Source: Planctomycetota bacterium
GTDB taxonomy: Bacteria > Planctomycetota > SKW154
DNA: 8,990 bases
Reading direction: 5' to 3'
Assembly (NCBI GenBank): GCA_026418755.1
Contig: JAOAAR010000055.1
Span: 1-8,990 of the forward strand
Below, in pieces: positions 1-5,306 of this stretch. Positions within the stretch are counted from its first letter, which is position 1. Every line of letters starts with the position of its first letter. The notes under the pieces are model-generated. The model saw only the letters and a list, made by a program, of their open reading frames with translations. It ran no database searches and was not told where the DNA came from. The position numbers and the translations under genes were made by a program.

Positions 1-515
1 CCCCTCCCACCAAGACTCCCATCCTTCAACCTTAACTTGTTCAATAATTCGTCAATCCTATCAGGCAGCGCATCTAGACTCTCCGCAGAAACATCCCCTT
101 TCGTGAGAACCTTACCACTTACGCAATCAACCACCCGCGCAGTGACAACAACCTTCCCCTCCAACCTCGCCACCTGCCCGACAACCAACATCTTCACCCC
201 TACAAGGCGCATCGCCTCCACAGCGTTTGGCCTCGCTTCAGCAAGGTCACTCGCCTGCAACGCCCTCTCGTCTATCAGTTTTCTCAAAAGAGTCCTCTCA
301 TAAATCTCAAACTTGTCCGAAAGACGAGACAGAATCAAATCAGAGACAATACTCCCCACAGATGAATCACTTATCCCTCCTGACACCTCAAACGGCGCTA
401 CCGCTAACCGCTCCCTCTTCTCCTGCGGAGAAACCTCCGGCAACAGGAATACCGATGCGCAGATGAAGACAAAGAACCCAGCAATAAACTTATAGTACAA
501 AACCTCTCTGTCCAT
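1..515 (-). CDS. CsgG/LpoB-like secreted protein, partial at left edge
   Basis: This is the 5' part of a gene running leftward out of the window, with 171 codons visible and no internal stop. The start ATG at 515-513 is set by a GGAG core (524-521) five bases upstream. Residues about 8-28 form a hydrophobic segment after a short charged start, which reads as a signal peptide or membrane anchor. The region from about residue 37 (RLAVAPFEVSGG) through ERTLLRKLIDERALQAS to VGVKMLVVGQVARLEGKVVV and ARVVDCVSGKVL has the order typical of the CsgG / FlgO / LpoB (TolB N-like) fold. Such proteins act in the periplasm or at the outer membrane. There is no lipobox cysteine at the expected place: the only early cysteine, in VFICAS, is a weak candidate. 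The gene lies 19 bp after ispF and is probably cotranscribed. The C-terminal part is outside the window, so additional domains and the exact role are unknown. Confidence 0.75.
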   Translation of the reverse strand, partial: MDREVLYYKFIAGFFVFICASVFLLPEVSPQEKRERLAVAPFEVSGGISDSSVGSIVSDLILSRLSDKFEIYERTLLRKLIDERALQASDLAEARPNAVEAMRLVGVKMLVVGQVARLEGKVVVTARVVDCVSGKVLTKGDVSAESLDALPDRIDELLNKLRLKDGSLGGR

Positions 516-534
516 ACCATCTCCCCCCACTCTC

Positions 535-1032
535 TCACCGCTCCTTCATAATCGAAACCAGCACTGCACACTGAGCGGCATAAACAGGCATCGCATACGC
601 CCCGTTGGTATGCTTAAACTTTATAGAAATACGCTCCTTGGGCAATCCGCATAAAGCCGCCAAATACCCACGAAAGTGGTCTCTGAACTTCACCAAAGGC
701 GGCTCGTCCAGAATAACCGTCATATCAATGTGTTGAATGTGTCCCCCGCGCCGATAAAAGATTCTCAGCGTCTCCTTCAGAAGAAAAACGCTACTGATGT
801 TCTTATACTTCGGGTCACTGTCGGGAAAATGAGCCCCAATATCACCTTCGGCAATACTTCCCAAAATGGAATCAATGAGCGCATGAATCGCAGAATCCCC
901 ATCCGAATGCGCAATCGGTCCGCTCGTCGCATTCGGAATCCGCATCCCAACCACCACCAACGGTTTGTTCGCATCACCCAATCTGTGGATGTCGAACCCA
1001 AAACCTATGCTTGTCTCCGCAACTTGCGCCAT
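535..1032 (-). CDS. ispF: IspF-like 2-C-methyl-D-erythritol 2,4-cyclodiphosphate synthase, divergent
   Basis: This 165-residue protein has the usual IspF length and fold signature. IspF is a trimeric zinc enzyme of the non-mevalonate isoprenoid pathway that converts CDP-methylerythritol 2-phosphate to the cyclodiphosphate, releasing CMP. Visible motifs are GFGFDIHRL (metal ligands D14, H16), AHSDGD, H50 (third ligand), GDIG (D64) and HFPDSDPKYK. The C-terminal half departs from the family. The lysine of the usual PK motif (E. coli K104) is P112, and the usual T-T-T-E loop reads K140-H141-T142-N143. The glycine/arginine-rich stretch that follows is shortened to YAMPVYAAQ. These are nucleotide-pocket positions, so activity on the normal substrate is doubtful even though family membership is clear. 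I chose ATG 1032 because AGGTGG (1046-1041) lies eight bases upstream; a GTG at 1044 would add four residues. The start overlaps the 3' end of an acyltransferase relic. Confidence 0.85.
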   Translation of the reverse strand: MAQVAETSIGFGFDIHRLGDANKPLVVVGMRIPNATSGPIAHSDGDSAIHALIDSILGSIAEGDIGAHFPDSDPKYKNISSVFLLKETLRIFYRRGGHIQHIDMTVILDEPPLVKFRDHFRGYLAALCGLPKERISIKFKHTNGAYAMPVYAAQCAVLVSIMKER

Positions 1033-1542
1033 TTTATCCGCCACCTACTATGAAACCAAGCCCATTGCTCCGGATACCGAAGCACATACTCCCCTATTAT
1101 ACGACTGAAATGCTCCATATTCACCTGAATCACCTCTTCTATGCGCTTTTTTTCAACCTCTACTTCACGCCCTACCCCAATCAATACCCAGAGTCCAGAC
1201 CATACGATTAGCGTGACTGATGTAACACGGCAAATACCGTCTCTATCCCCTCTCCCACATAAATGAATGGCAAATTCAACCTTTCCCACACTCTGCCCAA
1301 GAATCTCTCTGCAAACGGCTTCTGCGTAGGTACAAGCAACACAGTAACAGAATAACCCCCTCTTGCAAGACGCCTCCGCTGCCTTCTTCTAATACCATCC
1401 CCTTAAACAAACCTTATGTTCTAATAAGGGCATCCTCTTCCATCGAAGCCCCAGATAGCAAAACAGGATTCCTAACCGCCAACTTGAAAAAAGCACCCTG
1501 TCTGCCGCAAATGACAACCACGATGTAAAACACTCTGAACGT
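1005..1542 (-). pseudogene. Decayed LpxL/HtrB-type lipid A acyltransferase
   Basis: No single frame covers this 538-bp stretch, but its pieces match the lysophospholipid/Kdo2-lipid A acyltransferase family in the right order. From about 1542 one frame reads GAFFKLAVRNPVLLSG and MEEDALIRT, hits an in-frame TAA, then gives GLFKGMVLEEG, resembling the region before the catalytic HxxxxE motif. From about 1396 to 1208 a second frame reads RRLARGGYSVTVLLVP, RFLGRVWERLNLPFIYVG and ETVFAVLHQSR, then TAA. A third frame ends at 1005 with NMEHFSRIIGEYVLRYPEQW and AWFHSRW, the highly typical PEQW..FH.RW C-terminus. The HFGNWE-like catalytic motif, the central DQ...FFG region and roughly the first 80-90 residues are missing. 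Family genes are usually about 900 bp. A functional enzyme would acylate lipid A at the inner membrane; this copy cannot. The C-terminal match is strong, the N-terminal piece weaker. Confidence 0.75.
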
Positions 1543-1550
1543 CTAATACC

Positions 1551-2171
1551 CTAATCTCCATCTAACGGAGTGCTTCTCCCTGCCCATATCTCTCTTGCCC
1601 TCTTAATATCCGCATCCGTGTTTATATTGAAGAAAGAAAGAAGTTCCTCGTCAGCACCCCGCAGAAGAGCCTCTTCCACAGGAAGAGAGCGAACCGCTTT
1701 TATAAGAGATGTGAGCGAATAGTTTCTGTCGAAAATAAGCCTCCTCCCCGCTTCAATAACCCTTCTATTGTAAAAGGCAAAAAGTGGCTCAGCATAACCA
1801 CCCCATTGTGGAAAGACCACATCGTACCCGTCGTCAACTCTTTCTTTAAGAAAACGAATAAGTTGCGGCTCAATAAACGGCATATCACAGCCACACACAA
1901 AATTCCAATCCTTATCGGAAATCACAAGCGCACTTAAAAGCCCCCCTAACACACCACAACCCGCAAACTCCTCACAATCTGCAAACACCTCTGCACCAGA
2001 TGTAATAAGCGTCGGCTCACCTACAACCAGTATCTTTTCAAAACAACAACTCTCCTTAAGCCGTGCAATAATCAAATCAATCAGCCGTAACCCATCAGAA
2101 ATTTGAATAAGCGGTTTGCTCCTGTGACCTGCTCTGCGACCTTTCCCTCCCGCAAGTACTGCGGCGTTCAT
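1551..2171 (-). CDS. MobA-like molybdenum cofactor guanylyltransferase
   Basis: The 206-residue product is a cytoplasmic nucleotidyltransferase of the MobA type. In that family the enzyme transfers GMP from GTP to molybdopterin, giving the bis-MGD form of molybdenum cofactor. The sequence shows AVLAGGKGRRAGHRSKPL at residues 4-21 (phosphate-binding loop with K19), GVLGGLLSAL at 73-82, CGCDMPFIEP at 94-102 with metal-binding D96, and FNINTDADI at 181-189, the NINT/NVNT signature near the C-terminus. Length fits the family (about 190-210). One departure is A14 where R-M-G is usual. Its ATG shares an ATGA overlap with the moxR stop, indicating translational coupling. No molybdoenzyme or other Moco gene is visible here. 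A related nucleotidyltransferase acting on another small molecule (MocA/NTP_transf_3 group) is possible, so I leave the symbol empty. Confidence 0.8.
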   Translation of the reverse strand: MNAAVLAGGKGRRAGHRSKPLIQISDGLRLIDLIIARLKESCCFEKILVVGEPTLITSGAEVFADCEEFAGCGVLGGLLSALVISDKDWNFVCGCDMPFIEPQLIRFLKERVDDGYDVVFPQWGGYAEPLFAFYNRRVIEAGRRLIFDRNYSLTSLIKAVRSLPVEEALLRGADEELLSFFNINTDADIKRAREIWAGRSTPLDGD

Positions 2172-3181
2172 CCCGCCTTAACCCTCTCCTTCAACTCGTC
2201 AATGACCTCGTCAGCAGAGACCCCCTGCGCCTGCGCCTCAAAATTCAGAATTATTCTATGACGCAACGACGGCTTCATCACTCTTAGGACATCCTCAAAT
2301 GCGATATTCATCCTTCCATTAGCAAGAGCAAGCACCTTTGCACCAAGAACCAAAGCCTGCGCTGCTCGCGGAGATGCCCCATAGCGAACATACTTCTTCA
2401 CTAAAGGCGGAGCAAATTGACTATTCGGATGCGTCGCAGAAACAAGCCTCGATACATACGACAACACCACATCAGCAGCAACAACCTGCCGAACAGTCTC
2501 CTGCCATCTGCATATATTCGCTTCCCCTGCCTCTTCGACTCTCTTCACGGAAGAGAGAACCTCGTTCGCCCCCGTCGTCCTTCTCAAAATCTCCACCATC
2601 TCTTTCTCGTCACTCATCGAGAGAAGAAGTTTGAACAAAAATCTGTCTAACTGCGCCTCCGGCAGTGGAAATGTTCCTTCCATCTCAATCGGGTTCTGCG
2701 TCGCTATCACAAAGAATGGCTCAGGCAACTTGTAAGTCCTCCTGCCAAATGTCACCTGTCTCTCTTGCATCGCCTCAAGAAATGCAGACTGCGTCTTCGG
2801 TGTCGCACGATTGATTTCGTCCGCCAACAATACATTAGTGAATATAGGACCTTCATGAAAAACAAAACCTACCTTTGTGCTCGTTGTACCATCCGGCTTT
2901 TGTTCTCCATCCCTCACAACAATGTCAGTCCCTGTCACATCCGATGGCATCAAATCAGGAACAAACTGCACTCGCGCAAACTTCAAATCACACAACGCCG
3001 CAAGAGTCCTCACAAGCAAAGTCTTCCCAATACCAGGCACCCCCTCCAATAAAATATGCCCGCCTGCAAACAACCCCGTCATCACCCCTTCAACAACATC
3101 CTTATGCCCCACAATTACGCTCTCTATCCCACTCCTAAGTTGCGACCACAGATTTACGAACTCACCTACCTTCTTCTCCAT
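2168..3181 (-). CDS. MoxR-family AAA+ ATPase
   Basis: This 337-residue protein is a MoxR-type AAA+ ATPase, a cytoplasmic ring-forming chaperone-like ATPase that usually acts on von Willebrand A-domain proteins or on metalloenzyme maturation. Visible motifs are Walker A GVPGIGKT (47-54), the family-typical FVPDLMPSDVTGTDI (73-87), VFHEGPIFTNVLLADEINRA with Walker B (107-126), TQSAFLEAMQERQVTF (130-145), sensor 1 ATQNPIEMEGTFPLPEAQLD (160-179) and the sensor-2 region YGASPRAAQAL. Length is normal. I chose ATG 3181 because GGAG (3190-3187) lies five bases upstream and the predicted transcription start falls near 3204. An upstream in-frame TTG at 3211 would precede that transcript. It is the first gene of the leftward operon. 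The DUF58 and vWA genes that usually follow moxR are absent; mobA follows instead, so the client cannot be inferred from the context. Confidence 0.93.
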   Translation of the reverse strand: MEKKVGEFVNLWSQLRSGIESVIVGHKDVVEGVMTGLFAGGHILLEGVPGIGKTLLVRTLAALCDLKFARVQFVPDLMPSDVTGTDIVVRDGEQKPDGTTSTKVGFVFHEGPIFTNVLLADEINRATPKTQSAFLEAMQERQVTFGRRTYKLPEPFFVIATQNPIEMEGTFPLPEAQLDRFLFKLLLSMSDEKEMVEILRRTTGANEVLSSVKRVEEAGEANICRWQETVRQVVAADVVLSYVSRLVSATHPNSQFAPPLVKKYVRYGASPRAAQALVLGAKVLALANGRMNIAFEDVLRVMKPSLRHRIILNFEAQAQGVSADEVIDELKERVKAG

Positions 3182-3186
3182 TGCGT

Positions 3187-3190
3187 CTCC
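3187..3190 (-). promoter_or_regulatory. Ribosome binding site deciding the moxR start
   Basis: GGAG on the minus strand sits five bases before ATG 3181. It favours this start over the in-frame TTG at 3211. Confidence 0.7.
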
Positions 3191-3210
3191 AGAAAAATAC
3201 CCTACGAACA

Positions 3211-3239
3211 ATTCTAACTCACCCAGTATTCTCTTTCAA
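3211..3239 (-). promoter_or_regulatory. Sigma70-like promoter of the leftward moxR operon
   Basis: On the minus strand TTGAAA (3239-3234) and TAGAAT (3216-3211) are separated by exactly 17 bases, each box matching five of six consensus positions. The predicted start near 3204 leaves a leader of about 23 nt that contains the moxR ribosome binding site. It faces away from the glmU promoter. Confidence 0.65.
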
Positions 3240-3287
3240 GCAGACTCCTACAAAGGAGAAGGGAAGAAAACTTCAGACTATAGTGGC

Positions 3288-3316
3288 TTGTAAATCGGCA
3301 AAAAGAAAGATAGAAT
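3288..3316 (+). promoter_or_regulatory. Sigma70-like promoter of glmU
   Basis: TTGTAA (3288-3293, four of six) and TAGAAT (3311-3316, five of six) are separated by 17 bases. The predicted start near 3323 leaves only about 17 nt before ATG 3340, just enough to contain the GGAGG at 3328-3332. It uses the same -10 hexamer as the divergent promoter at 3211-3239. Confidence 0.55.
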
Positions 3317-3339
3317 GATTGCGGTTTGGAGGGTCTGGT

Positions 3340-4584
3340 ATGAGTTTTGATATTCTGGTTCTTGCGGCTGGAAAAGGAGAACGGATGCGCTCTGAACTGC
3401 CGAAGCCCTTGCAGAGAATCTGCGGTGCGACTCTCCTCGAGTTGGTTCTGAATCTTGCGTCCACCCTCTCAGAGCAAGCGATAGTTGTTCTGGGCTGGGG
3501 AGGAGAGTTAGTAAAAGAGGAACTCAAAAGGTTGAACAAAAAGGTGACTATCGTAGAGCAGAAGGAGCAGTTGGGAACCGCAGACGCTGTTCGCGTAGCG
3601 TTGCCGCATATAAAAAAAGAGAATGCGGTAGTTCTCTATGCGGATGTGCCGCTGATAAAAAGAGAGACTCTTTCCGCCCTTATCGAGGAGCACACAAAAA
3701 GCGGTGCTGATGTGACACTCCTTTCAGCGTTCGTGAAAGACCCAAGAGGCTACGGCAGAATCATCCGAAAAGATGATTCTATCTGTGCAATAGTAGAGGA
3801 AGCAGAAATAAAGGAAGAGAAAGAGAAAAGAAACGAAATATTTACAGGTGTTGCTGCATACAGAACTGGATTCTTGGAAAAAGTTCTCCCTCTCTTAAAA
3901 CCTTCCGAGAAGAAAGGAGAGTATTACTTAACAGATGTCGTGCGCCATACGAAAAAAATCTCCTCAGTACTCTGTGAAGAAGAAGAAGCGCTTGGGATAA
4001 ACGAAATGGAGCAGTTGGTCAAAGCGGAGAGCCTCTTACAGCAGAGGCTTCGAGCGGAGGCGATGAAGAAAGGAGCACGAATGGCAGCACCCGAACTGGT
4101 CTATATCGAGTATGGGGTAGAGATTGAAGGCGAATGCGTGATTGAGCCGTTTTGCGTAATCAGAAGAGGAGTTCGCATCGGCAAAGGTTGTGAGGTGGGT
4201 CCGTTCTCTCATCTGCGAAAAGGAACGATTCTCAAAGAGGGTTCGGAAGTAGGCAACTTCGTAGAGACTAAGAACACTGTGATGGGAGAAAAAGCAAAAG
4301 CGAAACATTTGAGTTACTTAGGAGACTCTGAAATAGGTGCGGAGGCGAACATCGGTGCAGGAACGATTTGTGCGAACTACGACGGTGTAGCCAAGCACAA
4401 AACTGTAATAGGGAAAAAAGCATCAGTAGGGAGCGGTACGGTGCTAATCGCGCCTGTTCGGATTGGGGAAGGTGCTATAACAGGAGCAGGAGCGGTTGTG
4501 ACCAAGAATCGTGATGTTGCTCCCGGAGAGACTGTGGTCGGTGTACCTGCCAGAGCGCTCAAGAAGAGTTCAAAGAAGCGGTGA
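3340..4584 (+). CDS. glmU: Bifunctional GlmU: GlcN-1-P acetyltransferase / GlcNAc-1-P uridylyltransferase
   Basis: This 414-residue cytoplasmic enzyme makes UDP-GlcNAc, the precursor of peptidoglycan and lipid A. The N-terminal uridylyltransferase domain has LAAGKGERM (8-16), LPKPL (20-24), QLGTADAV (77-84), ADVPLI (101-106), GYGRIIR (137-143) and EYYLTDVV (194-201), with N221 at the usual metal-ligand asparagine. The C-terminal left-handed beta helix shows hexapeptide repeats from about 258, HLSYLGD with the catalytic histidine H323, NIGAG (337-341), NYDG (346-349) and a GVPAR end (401-405). It is about 40 residues shorter than the E. coli enzyme, mostly at the C-terminus. Two pocket positions differ from the usual residues: A101 replaces the glycine of GDVPL, and F168 takes the place of the INTG asparagine. 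ATG 3340 is preferred because GGAGG ends seven bases before it; a TTG at 3319 is in frame but upstream of the likely transcript start. Confidence 0.93.
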   Translation: MSFDILVLAAGKGERMRSELPKPLQRICGATLLELVLNLASTLSEQAIVVLGWGGELVKEELKRLNKKVTIVEQKEQLGTADAVRVALPHIKKENAVVLYADVPLIKRETLSALIEEHTKSGADVTLLSAFVKDPRGYGRIIRKDDSICAIVEEAEIKEEKEKRNEIFTGVAAYRTGFLEKVLPLLKPSEKKGEYYLTDVVRHTKKISSVLCEEEEALGINEMEQLVKAESLLQQRLRAEAMKKGARMAAPELVYIEYGVEIEGECVIEPFCVIRRGVRIGKGCEVGPFSHLRKGTILKEGSEVGNFVETKNTVMGEKAKAKHLSYLGDSEIGAEANIGAGTICANYDGVAKHKTVIGKKASVGSGTVLIAPVRIGEGAITGAGAVVTKNRDVAPGETVVGVPARALKKSSKKR

Positions 4585-4620
4585 ACTGATTTTGCGAACA
4601 GATATTTTTTGAATTTTGTG

Positions 4621-4649
4621 TTGACTAAGCGATTCTACCTTATTATAAT
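4621..4649 (+). promoter_or_regulatory. Strong sigma70-like promoter of the tetR-efflux operon
   Basis: TTGACT (4621-4626, five of six) and a perfect TATAAT (4644-4649) are separated by exactly 17 bases. This is the best promoter in the window. The predicted start at about 4656 falls inside the adjacent palindrome, as expected for a promoter shut off by a local repressor. Confidence 0.8.
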
Positions 4650-4652
4650 GAT

Positions 4653-4666
4653 ACTGACTGGTCAGT
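4653..4666. promoter_or_regulatory. Candidate TetR-family operator palindrome
   Basis: ACTGAC and GTCAGT are perfect inverted six-base arms around a 2-bp centre (TG). The site begins four bases after the -10 box and covers the predicted transcription start. A TetR-family gene starts 31 bp downstream. By family precedent this would be the autoregulatory operator controlling the whole efflux operon. The palindrome and its position are seen directly; the binding protein is inferred. Confidence 0.65.
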
Positions 4667-4697
4667 TCCATTTGGTGAGAGTTTCGGGAAGCGATAA

Positions 4698-5294
4698 ATG
4701 GCAAAGCGAGACAGGAAAAAAGAGATTATGGAAGTAGCAGAAAGACTGTTTGCGAGTAAAAGATTTCACGAGATAAAGATGGATGATGTCGCTGCCGCCG
4801 CACGTGTCGGGAAGGGGACAATCTACCGCTATTTTAAGGACAAGGACGACTTGTTTGTGCAGACTCTTCTATCGGGTTTTGATGAATTGTGCGAACTTGT
4901 TGGTAGCAAAATACCCGAAGAAGAAGCCTTCCTTAAAAGACTCTCTCTTCTATGCAAGTTTATAGGAAAGCATTTTAGGCGCAAGCACAATTTTTTCAAA
5001 ATGAGCCATTCAGGAGATGTTCAGATATTGTGGGCAAGGAAAGATGTTCGGAAGGAACTTTTTGAACGCAGAAAAAAGATGATAGAGATGGTTGCAGGCG
5101 TGATAAGAAAGGGAATAGAAGAAGGAGATGTGAGAAGAGACATCAAGGCAGAGGTGTTGGCAGCATTTTTGTTAGGGATGTTATGGACGCGAGACCACGA
5201 TTTAGGTAATGCGCCGAAAGCAATGAAAAAGGATAAGGTTATAGTAGAACTCTTTTATCGAGGAGTTAAAAGGAACGAGGGTGAAAAAGTATAG
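4698..5294 (+). CDS. TetR/AcrR-family transcriptional regulator
   Basis: The 198-residue product has the N-terminal TetR DNA-binding domain. Residues about 7-20 (KKEIMEVAERLFAS) form the first helix, and IKMDDVAAAARVGKGTIYRY (about 26-45) is the helix-turn-helix with its family-typical G-T-I/L-Y-x-Y-F ending, followed by KDKDDLF. The remainder is helical ligand-binding and dimerisation sequence with no recognisable ligand signature, as is normal for the family. Such proteins repress neighbouring transporters and release DNA when an export substrate binds. The gene is first in the efflux operon, behind a near-consensus promoter and a 14-bp palindrome, and ends 12 bp before the adaptor gene. 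The ribosome binding site is weak (GGGAAG, 4686-4691). Length is normal. Family assignment is sure; the inducer is unknown. Confidence 0.92.
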   Translation: MAKRDRKKEIMEVAERLFASKRFHEIKMDDVAAAARVGKGTIYRYFKDKDDLFVQTLLSGFDELCELVGSKIPEEEAFLKRLSLLCKFIGKHFRRKHNFFKMSHSGDVQILWARKDVRKELFERRKKMIEMVAGVIRKGIEEGDVRRDIKAEVLAAFLLGMLWTRDHDLGNAPKAMKKDKVIVELFYRGVKRNEGEKV

Positions 5295-5306
5295 AGGAGA
5301 GGCGAT

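Noticed and set aside
676..1053. 125-codon open frame on the plus strand opposite ispF
   Set aside because: It lies wholly antisense to a recognisable gene, shows no family motif, is rich in Arg/Asn from reversed codons, and has no convincing ribosome binding site.
1208..1290. Possible internal minus-strand promoter for ispF within the relic
   Set aside because: TTGCCG has no adequate -10 box at the right distance (TAATCG), so I see no support beyond chance.
1561..1563. ATG overlapping the mobA stop as a start for a new small gene
   Set aside because: Read in that frame it soon departs from the acyltransferase-like peptide, which lies in a different register that has a stop just before 1542. 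There is no ribosome binding site and no recognisable product.
2877..3293. 138-codon plus-strand open frame opposite moxR
   Set aside because: It is a shadow of the well-supported moxR gene. Its low-complexity Ser/Thr/Pro composition is what a reversed frame would give, and it runs through the divergent promoter region.
4585..4620. Possible rho-independent terminator after glmU (CTG...CAG followed by a T run)
   Set aside because: The stem would be only about three pairs with mismatches and no GC-rich core. The T run may just be AT-rich promoter-upstream sequence.
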